DNA of 64,000 bases from positions 2,749,501-2,813,500 of the forward strand of contig NZ_JAMZEB010000002.1 of assembly GCF_024172165.1 (NCBI RefSeq), read 5' to 3'. The notes beneath the pieces were generated by a model, which was given only the letters and a program-made list of their open reading frames with translations, made no database searches and was not told the origin of the DNA. The translations under genes and the position numbers were made by a program. This document shows, in pieces, positions 30,701-40,400 of this stretch. Within the stretch, counting starts at the first letter, position 1, and the number at the start of each line of letters is the position of its first letter. The stretch is from Nonomuraea thailandensis. Its GTDB lineage: Bacteria; Actinomycetota; Actinomycetes; Streptosporangiales; Streptosporangiaceae.

Positions 30701-31404
30701 AGCGGTTCCTGGCCGACCCGTTCGGCCCGGTGGGCGAGCGGATGTACCGGACCGGGGACCGGGTGCGGTGGACCGAGGGCGGGCGGCTGGTGTTCGCCGG
30801 GCGCAGCGACGACCAGGTCAAGATCCGGGGGTTCCGGATCGAGCCGGGCGAGGTGCAGGCGGCCGTGGCCGCCCACCCCCGCGTGGTCCAGGCGGCCGTG
30901 ATCGCCCGCGAGGACGTGCCGGGCGAGAAGTCCCTGGTCGCGTACGTCGTGCCGGAGGGGGACGACGCGCGGCTGGCGGAGTCGGTGCGCGCGTTCGCGG
31001 CCGAGCGGCTGCCGGCGCACATGGTGCCCTCCGCCGTCGTGCCGCTGGCCGCCCTGCCCGTCACCACCAGCGGCAAGCTCGACCGCCGGGCCCTGCCCGC
31101 CCCCGCGTACCAGGCGGGCACCGGGCGGAAACCGGCCGGCGCGCGGGAGGAGCTGCTGTGCGAGCTGTTCGCCCAGGTGCTCGGGCTGCCCGAGGTCGGG
31201 GTCGAGGACGACTTCTTCGCGCTGGGCGGGCATTCGCTGCTGGCGGTGCGGCTGGTCAGCCGGGTGCGTACGGCGCTGGGTGTCGAGGTGCCGCTGCGCA
31301 CGCTGTTCAAGGCGCGGACGGTGGCTGAGCTGGCACGACAGTTCGCGGACAACAAGCCGGCCAGACCGGCGCTACGGCCGATGCGTACCCGGGAGGGTTC
31401 CTGA
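18652..31404 (+). CDS. NRPS1: four modules, Cs-A-T-(E/C-A-T)x3
   Basis: This protein of about 4,250 residues begins the peptide. The order is a starter-type condensation domain (18652-about 19990, HHCAMDG motif), then A-T, then three units of dual E/C-A-T. It ends directly after the fourth carrier domain, with no docking helix or thioesterase. I chose the ATG at 18652 (MAAAHGELRELMSGQLAMWYAQ). The open frame extends back to 18559, but that part overlaps the transcript leader and has no domain content. A weak GGGG tract precedes the ATG. All A domains keep the TSGSTGRPKG loop and a GKLDR lysine loop. The stop shares one base with the NRPS2 start (TGATG). The starter C domain suggests acyl priming, but no acyl ligase or separate carrier protein is in the window. 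Confidence 0.95.
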   Translation: MAAAHGELRELMSGQLAMWYAQRFAPDNWSFRIAEYMEIRGEVDLALLQQAARRRLEEVETFRLRFRVVDGVPLQYVHDVRDYPVPVVDVSAEPDPRAAAEEWMRADLHRPVNLEGGSLSATALIRLADDLVYWYTSAHHCAMDGQGGVLIATRGAELYTAYLEGRPVEEGAVEPVSVLFDADRAYRESADFEQDRQYWLDRLADLPIVTAGGSNRIRRAQQAPLRHTDDVSPSEAAGLKTAARRLRTSLSGLSIAAAALYQHRMTGERDVVIGIPVRARAGRREMAIPGMTSNILPLRLTIDPGTTAADLLRQTAQAVREGLRRQRYRYEDMHTDLRVAEGELCGLLVNVMSFDYDLRFGDCAITAHNLSTGTVNGIRIDLYDRSGLQVNVDVNPDLHDLDAAADVSRRYLSVLRWLAGAAAEDRVSGAELLDDEERRLVVEEWNDTAVGVLSGSLVGLFEAQVGRSPGAVAVVGADGERVSFGELDERANRVARLLVGRGVGVESVVGVCLERGVELVVVLLGVLKAGGAYVPVDPGFPVERVRMLLGDAGAGWLVTAGGVGSCLPGVVRVGVDDPAVVAELAGLSGGSLGEVCADGAAYVMFTSGSTGRPKGVVVSHAGVVNRLGWMQERLGLVAGEGVLQKTSFGFDVSVWEFFWPLLYGGVLVLARPGGQRDAAYLAGLIEAEGVRVAHFVPSMLEVFLAEPAAVRCGGLRWVVCSGEALPVHVMRRFFEVLGGVGLENYYGPTEASVDVTAWRCCPGAESVPIGRPVANTRTYVLDEFLRPVPPGVVGELYLAGVQLARGYVGRAGLTAERFVACPFGRAERMYRTGDRASWSAEGELLFAGRADDQVKVRGFRVEPGEISSVLAGCPGVEQVVVVAREDVPGDARLVAYVVASGEISVDAVREFAATRLPEYMVPSAVVVLDALPVTVNGKLDRRALPAPQYTAGTGRAPADPREEIVCAAFAEVLGLESVSADDDFYRLGGHSLLVIRLVEVLRARGVSVSVRALFDAPTPAGLAASVSTGQTEVPGNLIPAGATAITPEMLPLVDLTADEIGRVVATVEGGAANVADVYPLAPLQEGLLFHHLLADGGTDVYVTPAVLEFDSRERVERFVEALQRVVDRHDIYRTSLAWEGLREPVQVVWRRAVLPVREMTLGPDHADPAAALVALAGSVMDLRRAPLMDVHLAAVPGGDRWLALVRMHHVVRDHTALEVLFAEVAAFLAGREAELAEPLPFRNFVAQARHGITGAEHRRYFAELLGDVEEPTAPYGVVDVRGDGADSEHEVVPFDDGLHGRLREVARRLGVSPATVLHVAWARVLEVVSGRDDVVFGTVLFGRMNAGAGADRVPGPFMNTLPVRVRTGDLGVLAAVSAMRSQLAQLLEHEHAPLTIAQQASGVAGDAPLFTSFLNYRHNTGAGVDGEMEGARLLLVRERTNYPLVVLVDDNGDSTSVAVDAVAPIDARSVGLLVRTATGNLVAALERALDGANEPPLSSVDVLEAQERRLVVEEWNDTAVGVLSGSLVGLFEAQVGRSPGAVAVVGADGERVSFGELDERANRVARLLVGRGVGVESVVGVCLERGVELVVVLLGVLKAGGAYVPVDPGFPVERVRMLLGDAGAGWLVGGAGGGLPEGVQWVDPVEAVGLSGGRLGEVCADGAAYVMFTSGSTGRPKGVVVSHAGVVNRLGWMQERLGLVAGEGVLQKTSFGFDVSVWEFFWPLLYGGVLVLARPGGQRDAAYLAGLIEAEGVRVAHFVPSMLEVFLAEPAAVRCGGLRWVVCSGEALPVHVMRRFFEVLGGVGLENYYGPTEASVDVTAWRCCPGAESVPIGRPVANTRTYVLDERLSPVPVGVVGDLYVAGIQLARGYTGRPGLTAERFVACPFGRAERMYRTGDRASWSAEGELLFAGRVDDQVKIRGFRVEPGEISSVLAGCPGVEHVAVVAREDVPGDVRLVAYVVASGEISVDAVREFAAARLPEYMVPSAVIVLDELPVSVNGKLDRRALPAPQYTAGTGRAPADPREEVLCAAFGEILGLDGVGVDDDFFRLGGHSLLVIRLVELLRSRGVPVSVRALFETPTVAGLAAAAGPRQVSVPENRIPAGATAITPEMLPLVDLTADEIGRVVATVEGGAANVADVYPLAPLQEGLLFHHLLADGGEDAYVLRAVLEFDSRERVERFVEALQRVVDRHDIYRTSLVWEGVREPVQVVRRHAVLPVREVTLDAGGADPVDELVALAGSAMDLHRAPLMGVHLAAVPGGGRWLALVRMHHVVRDHTALEVLLAEVAAFLAGRGAELAEPLPFRNFVAQARHGITGAEHARYFSGLLADVEEPTAPYGLVDVRGDGADTVHEVVPFADDLHRRLREVARRLGVSPATVLHVAWARVLAATSDRDDVVFGTVLFGRMNAGAGADRVPGPFMNTLPVRVRTGDLGVLAAVSAMRSQLAQLLEHEHAPLTIAQQASGVAGDAPLFTSFLNYRHNTGAGVDGEMEGARLLLVRERTNYPLVVLIDDNGDSMSVAVDAVAPIDARSVGLLVRTATGNLVAALERALDGANEPPLSSVDVLDEAGRRRVLEEWNDTGTDTGPTLVLESFEAQEPDAVAVVADGARIPYGELDERANRLAHVLIGEGVRPESVVGVCLERGADLIVAVLAVWKAGAAYVPIDPRQPVERIAYLLDDSRAVLTVTSEEVAEELPAGRARMLTLDDTFTRMRLAAAPATRPERRTLGEQAAYVIYTSGSTGRPKGVVVTQAGLANYVASVPGRLGMADGRYALVQGQATDLGNTVVFAALTTGGELHILPEDAATDPIALSGVRADYLKMVPSHLAAMGEPEPLLPARTLVLGGEAAAPDWVARLLAAAERRGCAVYNHYGPTETTIGVATTRLRAGGVVPVGTPVANTRLYVLDEHLAPVPPGVTGELYIAGAQLARGYLARPGLTAERFVACPFGGGRMYRTGDRARWTADGEVVFAGRADDQVKIRGFRVEPGEVRAVLAKCPGVDQVAVVAREAAPGDVRLAGYLVAQDAESAGELPSAVRAFAAERLPDHMVPSAWVVLDALPLTANGKLDRHALPAPGGAATAGAGRGPSSPREEALCAAFAEVLALPAVGVDDDFFELGGHSLLAVRLVELLRTRGVSVSVRTLFDTPTVAALAASAGIERVVPPANLIPEGATAITPDLLPMVDLDAGEVERVVATVEGGAANVADVYPLAPLQEGLLFHHLLADGGDDAYVMPAVLRFDSRRRLDAFLDALRQVVARHDIYRTSYVWEGLREPVQVVWRRAELPVVEVTLDPGGADPVAELVAAGGQIMDLGRPPLLDTHIAAEPRGDGWLVLIRAHHMVRDGTALEVLLAEILAIMTGRGGELPQPLPFRDFVAQARGGVQRSEHERYFRDLLGDVEEPTAPYGVVDVLGDGAGVVRARIEASPELVGRLREASRRLGVSPATVLHVVWARVLAVLSGRDDVVFGTVLFGRMNAGLGADRVPGPFINTLPVRVRTGTLGAREAVFELRGRLGELLEHEHAPLALAQQASGVAGDTPLFTAILNYRRSTGQDLGERWDESMEGVRLVYSRERTNYPLALLAGDDGEDLRLAVDAVSPIDAHAVGALVRTGVTNLVSALESALDGDGDSPLHAVEVLDEAECRRVLAEWNGEAVEVAPATLVELFEAQARRTPGAPAVASGEGELSYAALDERANRLARLLAGRGVTVESTVGVVLGRGVEWVVAVLGVLKAGAAFLPLDPVYPADRLAFSLADAGAAAVVTSSAHVGRLPEGVRRVTLDDPAVVTELAGLSGAALSAGERRGRLVPGCMAYVIYTSGSTGRPKGVMVTHDSAVNLVTAGGWQVGAGDRVLQLASPGFDAAIWEVLVALWSGGCLVVADAQDLLPGAGLAEVVARLGVSHALVPPSSLSVLTPSDLAGVRTLVAGGEALGPELVARWGAGRRLVNAYGPTEVTVCSAMTDEPMSGDEVSIGRPNVNTRAYVLDGHLRPVPPGVAGDLYLAGAQVARGYAGRPALSAERFLADPFGPVGERMYRTGDRVRWTEGGRLVFAGRSDDQVKIRGFRIEPGEVQAAVAAHPRVVQAAVIAREDVPGEKSLVAYVVPEGDDARLAESVRAFAAERLPAHMVPSAVVPLAALPVTTSGKLDRRALPAPAYQAGTGRKPAGAREELLCELFAQVLGLPEVGVEDDFFALGGHSLLAVRLVSRVRTALGVEVPLRTLFKARTVAELARQFADNKPARPALRPMRTREGS
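19961..24185 (+). repeat. Tandem duplication covering the adenylation cores of modules 1 and 2
   Basis: Bases 19961-20309 recur at 23171-23519 and bases 20424-20996 recur at 23613-24185, apparently without a single change. A divergent stretch of about 110 bp lies between them. Both copies use G/T-rich third positions (GTG, TTG, GGG), unlike the C-rich flanks. Confidence 0.85.
21770..24920 (+). other. Module 2: dual E/C-A-T, Ser-like pocket
   Basis: The C domain begins YPLAPLQEGLLFHHLLADGG, with the extra N-terminal HH-L-x4-G-x motif of dual epimerisation/condensation domains and HHVVRDH as the main motif. The A domain (about 23200-24680) has the same DVWHVSYVD pocket as module 1. The carrier is LGGHSLL. 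The following E/C predicts a D residue. Confidence 0.7.
24960..28115 (+). other. Module 3: dual E/C-A-T, Asp
   Basis: The dual E/C domain has HHLLADGGED and HHVVRDH. The A domain (about 26400-27880) pocket DLTKVGHIG is exactly the known Asp pocket. The following E/C predicts D-Asp. Confidence 0.8.
28150..31340 (+). other. Module 4: dual E/C-A-T, unassigned
   Basis: The dual E/C domain has HHLLADGGDD (full HH-L-x4-GD motif) and HHMVRDG. The A domain (about 29620-31110) pocket reads DAWLVGAVC, a mostly hydrophobic pocket I cannot assign. The next C domain is ordinary (LCL), so this residue stays L. Confidence 0.65.
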
Positions 31405-34400
31405 TGATTCCGTTGTCATTCGCGCAGCGGCGGCTCTGGTTCATCGGGCAGCTGGAAGGCCCGAGCGCGATCTACAACATCCGGATCGCCCAGCGGCTGT
31501 CGGGCGAGGTGGACCGGGTGGCGTTGAACGCGGCGCTGCGGGACGTGATCGGGCGGCACGAGGTGCTGCGGACGATCTTCCCCGCCGTGGACGGCGAACC
31601 CCACCAGCACATCCTGCCGGCGGCCGGGCTGACCTGGGAGCTGACGGTGGCCGAGGTGCCGCCCGGCGAGCTGGAGGAGGCCGTCGGCGCGGCCGCGGGG
31701 CACGTGTTCGACCTGTCGGCCGAGGTGCCGGTACGGGCGTGGTTGTTCTCGGCGTCGCCTGACGAGCACGTGCTGGTGGTGGTCGTGCACCACATCGCGG
31801 GTGACGGCTGGTCGCTGGGGCCCCTCGGGCGGGACCTGTCGGTGGCGTACGCGGCCCGGTGCGCGGGTTCGGCCCCGCAGTGGGAACCCCTCCCGGTGCA
31901 GTACGCGGACTACGCGTTGTGGCAGCGGGAGCTCCTGGGCGACGAGCGGGACCCGGACAGCGTGATCTCGGCGCAGCTCGGCCACTGGCGGGACGTGCTG
32001 GCGGGGGCGCCCGAGGAGTTGCGGCTGCCGGTGGACCGGCCGCGCCCCGCCGTCGCCTCCTACCGGGGGCACTCGGTGCCGGTGGAGATCCCGGCCGAGG
32101 TGCACGCGCGGCTGGCCGAGGTGGCCAGGGCCGAGGGCGTGACGACGTACATGGTGCTGCAGGCGGCCCTGGCGGTGTTGTTGTCGCGGCTGGGGGCGGG
32201 GCTCGACATTCCGATCGGCTCCACCAACGCAGGGCGCACGGACGAGGCGCTGGAGGATCTGGTCGGCTTCTTCGTCAACACGCTGGTGCTGCGGGCCGAC
32301 CTGTCGGGGGACCCGACGTTCCGCGAGCTGCTGGACCGGGTGCGGGAGTCCAGCCTGGCGGCCTTCGAGCACCAGGACGTGCCGTTCGAGCGGCTGGTGG
32401 AGGACCTGGCGCCGTCGCGGTCGCTGTCCCGGCACCCGCTGTTCCAGGTGATGCTGAACGTGCAGAACACCGGCGAGGCGGCGCTGGAGCTGCCGGGCGT
32501 GCGGGCCGCCGGGCTGCCCGCGGGCGAGTCGGCGGCGAAGGTCGACCTCGAACTGCTGGTCGGCGAGGTGTTCGACGCGGACGGAGCGCCGGCGGGGCTG
32601 CGCGGGACGATGGTCGCCGCCGCGGACCTGTTCGACCGGGGATCGGCCGAGGTCCTGGTGACCCGGCTGGCGCGGGTGCTGGCGGCGGTCGGCGCCGAGC
32701 CGTCGACGCGCGTGAGCGAGGTGGAGCTGCTCGACGCCGGGGAGCGGCGGCGGGTGCTGGAGGACTGGAACGACACCCGCGCCGACGTCGGCGCGGCGGT
32801 GGTGGAGCTGTTCGAGTCGGCCGCGGCCCGGACGCCTGACGCGGTGGCGGTGCGCTCGGACCCGGGCGAGACGTCGTACGCCGAGGTGGAGGACCGGGCC
32901 AACCGGCTGGCGCGGGTGCTGGCGGGTGAGGGCGTGGGCGCCGAGTCGGTGGTGGGCGTGTGCCTGGAACGCGGCGCGGATCTGGTCGTCGCGTTGCTGG
33001 CGGTGTGGAAGGCGGGGGCGGCCTATCTGCCGATCGACCCCGGGCAGCCCGCGGAGGTGGTCGCGTACATGCTGGCCGAGAGCCGGGCGGTGCTGACCGT
33101 CACCAGCGCGCGGATCGCGCAGGAGCTGCCGGCGCGGCTGCTCGTGCTCGACGACGCGCGGACGGCGCGGCGGCTCGCGGCGGCCCCCGCCGGGCGGCCG
33201 GAGCGGGCGATGGCCGGGGAGCAGGCGGCGTACGTCATGTACACCTCGGGCTCCACGGGGCGCCGGAAGGGCGTGGTGGTGACGCAGGCCGGGCTGGCGA
33301 ACTACGTGGGGTGGGCGGCCGGCGCGTACGAGGTGGGCGCGGGCGCGGCGCTGCGCGCTTCGGTGGCCGTGGACCTGACGGTGACCAGCCTGTGGGTGCC
33401 GCTGGCGTCGGGTGCGACCGTGGTGACGAACGCGCAGGACCCGGCCGGCGGGCTGGTGAAGGCCGTCCCGTCCCGGCTGGCGCGGCCGTCCGGGACGGTG
33501 CCGGAGGATGTCGGGCGGACGTGGGTGGTGGGTGGTGAGGCGTTGCCGGGTGCTCTGGTTCGCTCGCTGCTGGCGCGGTCGCCGGGGTCGGTGGTGGTCA
33601 ATGAGTACGGCCCGACGGAGACGGTGGTCGGCTGTTGCGCGTATGAGGCGTCGGCTGAGGTCGGCGAGTGGGTGCCGATCGGGCGGCCGATCGCGAACTG
33701 CCGGGTGTATGTGCTGGATGGGCGGTTGCGGCCGGTGCCGCCGGGGGTGGCCGGGGAGTTGTACATCGCGGGTGTGCAGGTGGCTCGTGGGTATGTGGGG
33801 CGGGCTGGTCTGACGTCGGAGCGGTTCGTGGCCTGCCCGTTCGAGCCCGGCGCCCGCATGTACCGCAGCGGCGACCTCGCGAGGTGGAACGCCGGCGGAG
33901 AATTGGAGTACCTCGGCCGGACCGACGACCAGGTGAAGATCCGGGAGTTCCGGGTCGAGCCGGGCGAGGTGGAGGCCGTGCTGGCGGCCCATCCGCAGGT
34001 GACCCGGGCCGCGGTGATCGCCCGTGAGGACCGGCTGGTGGCCTTCGTCGAGGGCAGCGACGTGCACCCCCGCCAGGTGCTCCGCCACGCCGCCGACCGG
34101 CTGCCCGGCCACATGGTGCCCGCCACGGTCGTCGTGCTCGCCGAGCTGCCGCTGACCGCCGGAGGCAAGGTGGACCGCCAGGCCCTGCCGGTGCCGGGGC
34201 AGCGGCCGGCCGCGGCGCGGGCGCCGGCCACCGCGCTGGAGGAGAGCCTGTGCGGGGCCTTCGCCGAGGTGCTGGGCCTGGCCGAGGCCGGGGTGGAGGA
34301 CGACTTCTTCCGGCTGGGCGGGCATTCGCTGCTGGCGGTGCGGCTGGTCAGCCGGATACGCGCGGCGCTCGGCATCGAGGTGCCGCTGCGCTGGGTGTTC

Positions 34401-34440
34401 GAGGCGCCCACGGTGGCGGCGCTGGCGGGCCGGCTGGAGG
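31404..34440 (+). other. Module 5: C-A-T, Asn pocket in a degenerate A domain
   Basis: The pocket DLTKVGEVG is an Asn type. The A domain (about 32780-34200) is worn. It has GSTGRRKG for GRPKG, VKIREFR for VKIRGFR, GGKVDR for NGKxDR and about 11 residues missing before the VPSRL segment compared with its near twin in module 12. Activity is uncertain. Confidence 0.65.
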
Positions 34441-37400
34441 ACGCAGGAGCGGCGCGCAAGCCGTTGCGGGCGGTGGAGCGGCCGGAGCACGTGCCGTTGT
34501 CGTACGCGCAGCAGCGGCTGTGGTTCATCTCCCGCCTGGAAGGGCCGAGCGCGACGTACAACGTGCCGGTCGTGCTCCGGTTGTCCGGCGAGGTCGATCG
34601 GGCGGCACTGAACGCGGCGTTCCTGGACGTGATCAGGCGGCACGAGGTGCTGCGGACCGTCTTCCCCGCCGTGGACGGCGAGCCCCGTCAGCGGGTCGTG
34701 GAGGAGCCCGCCTGGGAGCTGGCCGTGACCGAGGTGACCCCGGAGGAGGTCGAGGGCCGCATCGGTGAAGCGGTGGGTCACGTCTTCGACCTCGCGCGCG
34801 AGGTGCCGATCCGGGCGTGGCTGCTGTCGGAGCAGGCGGACGAGCACGTGCTGGTGGTGGTCCTGCACCACATCGCGGGCGACGGCTGGTCGTGGCGGCT
34901 GCTGGCGCGCGACCTGTCCGTGGCCTACGCGGCCCGCCGCCACGGCGCGGCCCCCCGGTGGGAGCCGTTGCCGGTCCAGTACGCCGACTACGCGTTGTGG
35001 CAGCGGGACCTGCTGGGCGAGGACCGGGACGACGACAGCGTGCTCGCCCGGCAGCTCGGATACTGGCGGGACGCGCTGACCGGCGTGCCGGAGGAACTGG
35101 TGCTGCCGGCCGACCGGCCGCGCCCGGCGGTGGCCTCCTACCGGGGGCACACCGTGCCGGTCGAGGTGCCGGCCGAGGTGCACGCGCGGCTGGCGGACGT
35201 GGCGCGGGCCGAGGGCGTCACCACGTTCATGGTGGTGCAGGCCGCGCTCGCCGTGCTGTTGTCACGGCTCGGTGCCGGGAACGACGTCCCGATCGGGTCG
35301 CCGAACGCCGGCCGCATGGACGAGGCGCTGGACGACCTCGTCGGCTTCTTCGTCAACACGCTCGTCCTGCGTACCGACCTGTCCGGGAACCCGACGTTCC
35401 GCGAGCTGCTGGGCCGGGTGCGGGAGTCCAGCCTGGCCGCCTTCGAGCACCAGGACGTGCCCTTCGAGCGGCTGGTCGAGGAGCTGGCGCCGGCCAGGTC
35501 GATGGCCCGGCACCCGCTGTTCCAGGTGCTGCTCACCCTGCAGAACACCGGTGAGGCGGCGCTGGAGCTGCCCGGCGTACGGGCCACCGGGCTGCCGGTC
35601 GGGCAGGCGCCGGCCAAGTTCGACCTGGAGCTGAGCCTGACCGAGCTGTCGTCGGAAGCGGGGCTGCGCGGGGTCCTGCGGGTGGCCGCCGACCTGTTCG
35701 ACAGGCAGTCGGCCGAGACGCTGGTGGCGCGGTGGACGCGGGTGCTGGACACGCTGACCGCCGACCCGGCGATCCGGCTGAGCGGCGTGGACGTGCTGGC
35801 CGCCGGCGAGCGGCACCTGGTGGTGGAACAGTGGAACGACACCTCCGGCGGCACCCTCGCGGAGCGGCCGTCCGGGACGCTCGCGGAGCTGTTCGAGGCG
35901 CGCGTGGCCGCCGCCCCGGACGCCACGGCGGTCGTCGGCGACGGGACGGAGCTGTCGTTCGCCGAGCTGGACGCGCGGGCGAACCGGCTGGCGCGGCTGC
36001 TGGCCGCGCGCGGCGCCGGGGCGGAGTCCGTGGTCGGGGTGTCCCTGGAACGCGGCGTCGATCTGGTGGTCGCCCTGCTGGCCGTGCTGAAGGCCGGGGC
36101 CGCCTACCTGCCGGTGGATCCGGACTACCCGGCCGAGCGGATGGCGTACCTGGTGGAGCAGGCCGGGGCGGTCTGCGTGATCACCTCGTCCGGCGTGCGG
36201 CTGCCCGGCGGGATCGCGCGGGTCGTGCTGGACGATCCCGCGGTGGCCGCCGAACTGGCCGGTCAGGCCGCGGACGCCCTGGGCGTCGAGGTGGACGGCG
36301 CGAACGCGGCATACGTGATGTTCACCTCCGGCTCGACCGGCCGGCCCAAGGGCGTGGTGGTGCCGCACGCGGGCGTGCTGAACCGGCTGGCCTGGATGCA
36401 GGAGCGGCTGCGGCTGCCCGAGGGCACGCGCGTGCTGCAGAAGACGTCGTTCGGGTTCGACGTGTCGGTGTGGGAGCTGTTCTGGCCGCTGCTGTACGGC
36501 GGCGTGCTGGTCCTGGCGCGGCCCGGCGGGCACCGGGACGCCGCCTATCTGGCGGAGCTGATCCGCCGTGAACGCGTGAGCGTGGCGCACTTCGTGCCGT
36601 CGATGCTGGAGGTGTTCCTGGCCGAGCCGGCCGCCGCGCGATGTGGCGGCCTGGAGTGGGTGGCCTGTTCGGGCGAGGCGCTGCCGGCGCACGCGACGCG
36701 GCGGTTCTTCGAGGTGCTGGACGGCGTCCGGCTGGAGAACTACTACGGGCCCACCGAGGCCTCCATCGAGGTGACCGCCTGGGAGTGCCCGCCCGGCTGG
36801 GCGGGCGGCTCGGTGCCGATCGGACGGCCGGTGGCCAACACCCGGGCGTACGTGCTGGACGAGTTCCTGCGGCCGGTGCCGCCCGGCGTGGTCGGTGAGC
36901 TGCACATCGCCGGGATTCAGGTGACCCGGGGCTACGTCGGCCGCCCCGGGCTGACCGCCGAGCGGTTCGTGGCGTGCCCGTTCGGCCCGGGCGGGGAGCG
37001 GATGTACCGGACCGGGGACCGGGTGAGCTGGTCGGCCGACGGCGAGCTGTTGTTCGCCGGGCGGACCGACGACCAGGTGAAGATCCGCGGCTTCCGGGTC
37101 GAGCCCAGCGAGGTCGGCCTGGTCCTGGCCGGCTGCCCCGAGGTGGGGCAGGTGGTGGTGGTGCCCCGCGAGGACGTGCCGGGGGACGTGCGGCTGGTGG
37201 CGTACGTGGTCCCTTCCGGAGAGACGGCCGGCCTGGCGCAGGTCGTGCGGCGCTACGCCGGGGAGCGGCTGCCGGAGTACATGGTGCCGTCCGCCGTCGT
37301 CGCGCTGGACGCGTTGCCCGTGTCGGTCAACGGCAAGCTCGACCGCAAGGCCCTGCCCGCCCCCGCGTACACCGTGACCGCCGGGCGGCGGCCGGGCACC

Positions 37401-40400
37401 CGCGAGGAGGAGATCCTGTGCGAGGCGTTCGCGGAGGTGCTCCGCCTCGACGGCGTCGGGGTCGATGACGACTTCTTCCGGCTCGGCGGGCATTCGCTGC
37501 TGGCGGTGCGGCTGATCAGCCGGATCCGGGCGGTGCTCGGCGTGGAAGTGCCGTTGAAGGACCTGTTCGAGGCGTCCACGGTCGCGCGGCTCGCCGCCCG
37601 GCTGGCCGGCGCCGGGGCCGCCCGCAAGGGGCTGGCGCCGATGGAGCGGCCGGAGCGGGTGCCCCTGTCGTACGCGCAGCAGCGGCTGTGGTTCATCGGC
37701 CAGCTGGAGGGGCCGAGCGCGACGTACAACATCCCGGTGTCGTTGTCCCTGTCGGGGGACGTGGACGTGGCGGCGCTCGGCGCGGCGTTCCGCGACGTGA
37801 TCGGGCGGCACGAGGTGCTGCGCACGGTCTTCCCCGTCCTGGACGGCGAGTCCTGCCAGCGGATCCTCCCGGCCGGGGACGTCGACTGGGAGCTCCCGGT
37901 GGTCGGCGTCACCGCCGCGGAGCTGCCCGGCGTGGTCGCCGACGCGGCGGCATACGCCTTCGACCTGTCGTCGGAGGTGCCGATCCGGGCGTGGCTGTTC
38001 TCGGTGACAGAGCCATCAGGGACGGAGCCATCAGGGACGGAGCCATCAGGGACGGAGCCTTCGGGGACGGAGCCGTCCGAGCGGGGGCCTTCCGCGGCGC
38101 ACGACGAGCACGTGCTGGTGGTCGTGGTCCATCACATCGCCGGGGACGGGGCCTCGATGGGGCCGCTGGCGGCGGACCTCTCCGCGGCCTACCGCGCCCG
38201 GCGCACCGGTACGGCTCCCGCCTGGCCTCCGCTGCCCGTCCAGTACGCCGACTACGCGCTGTGGCAGCGGGAGTCGCTCGGCGACGAGCGGGATCCGGCG
38301 AGCCTGATCTCCGGCCAGGTCGCCTACTGGCGGGACACGCTGGCCGGCGCGCCCGAGGAGCTGGAGCTGCCCTTCGACCGGCCGCGCCCGGAGGTGGCCT
38401 CGCATCGCGGGCACATGGTGCCGATCGAGGTGCCGGCCGAGGTGCACGCCCGGCTGGCGGACCTGGCGCGGCGCGAGGGCGTCACCACGTACATGGTGGT
38501 GCAGGCCGCGCTCGCCGTGCTGCTGTCACGGCTCGGCGCCGGGACCGACGTCCCGATGGGAGCGGTGCACGCCGGGCGGCCCGACGAGGCGCTGCACGAC
38601 CTCGTCGGCTTCTTCATCAACACGCTCGTCGTCCGTACGGACCTGTCGGGCGACCCGACGTTCCGTGAGCTGCTGGGGCGGGTGCGGGAGCGCAGCCTGG
38701 CCGCCTTCGAGCACCAGGACGTGCCCTTCGAGCGGCTGGTGGAGGAGCTGGCGCCGTCGCGGTCGATGGCCCGGCATCCGCTGTTCCAGGTGATGTTCAA
38801 GGTCCAGAACAACGCCGAGGCGGTGCTGGACCTGCCGGGGGTCCGGGCCGAGGGGATGGCGCCGGGGACGGCGGCGGCCAAGTTCGACCTGGACTTCACG
38901 GTGGCCGAGATCCCGGGACGTGGCGGGTTGCGCGGATCGCTGGTCGCGGCGGCCGACCTGTTCGACCGGCGGTCGGCCGAGCTGCTGGTCACACGGCTGG
39001 CGGGCGTGCTGGACGTGGTGACCGCCGAGCCGTCCACCCGGCTGAGCGCGGTGGAGGTGCTGGACGAGGCCGAGCGGCACCAGGTTCTCGTGGCGTGGAA
39101 CGACACGGCGGCCGAGGTGGCGGCGGGGTCGCTGGTGGAGTTGTTCGAGGCCCAGGTGAGGCGTGCGCCGGGGGCCGTGGCGGTGGTGGCGGGCGACGCG
39201 GCGCTGTCGTTCGCGGAGCTGGACGCGCGGGCGAACCGGCTGGCGCGGCTGCTGGCGGGACGCGGTGTGGGCCCCGAGTCGGTGGTGGGGGTGTGCCTGG
39301 AGCGCGGCGCCGGGCTGATCGTGGCCCTGCTGGCGGTGTTGAAGGCGGGTGGGGCGTATGTGGCGCTGGACCCGGCGTATCCGGGGGAGCGGTTGCGGTG
39401 GATGGCGGCCGACGCCGCGCCGGTGGTGGTGCTGGCCTCGGCCGGGACGGCGGGCGTGGTGGCGGGGACGCCGGTGGTGGTGTTGGACGATCCGGCGGTG
39501 GCCGCCGAGCTGGCCGGTCACGCCGCGGACGCGCTGGGCGTCGAGGTGGACGGCGGGAATGCGGCGTACGTGGTGTACACCTCGGGCTCGACGGGGCGGC
39601 CGAAGGGTGTGGTGGTGCCGCATCGCGGGGTGGTGAGCCTGTGTGAGTGGTCGGCGCGGGCTGTGCTGGCGGGAATCGGCCGGGTGGCGTTGACGACGTC
39701 GGTGTCGTTCGATGCGTCGTGGAATCAGCTGGCGGGGTTGTTCGCGGGTCGTGAGTTGCATGTGGTGGACGGGGAGACGTGGCTGGATGCGGGCCGGTTG
39801 GTGGGGTGGCTGGCGGCGGGCGGGGTCGATTTCATGGAGGTGACGCCGTCGTATGCGCAGGTCCTGGTGGAGCACGGGTTGCTGGAGCGGGCTGGGTTGA
39901 GGCTGCTGGGTGTGGGCGGTGAGGCGGTGCCGGCGGGGTTGTGGGCGCGGCTGGCCGGTAGCGGGGTGGAGGGGTTCAACTTCTATGGGCCGAGTGAGTG
40001 CACGGTGGATACCGCGGTGGCGTGGATCGGGACGCAGCAGGGTCCGGTGATCGGCTCGCCGGTCGCCAACACGCGGGTGTATGTGCTAGACGGCGCGTTG
40101 CAGCCGGTGCCGGTCGGGGTGGCGGGTGAGTTGTATGTCGCTGGTGCGGGGGTGGCGCGGGGGTACGCCGGTCGGGCGGCGTTGACGGCTGAGCGGTTCG
40201 TGGCGTGTCCGTTCGAGGGCGGGCGGATGTATCGCAGTGGGGATCGGGTGCGGTGGACGGCCGGGGGTGAGCTGGAGTTCCTGGGGCGGGTGGATGATCA
40301 GGTGAAGGTGCGGGGCTTCCGCGTCGAGCCGGGCGAGGTCGCGTCGGTGCTGGCCGGTTGTCCCGGGGTGGGGCAGGTCGCGGTGGTGGCGCGGGAGGAC

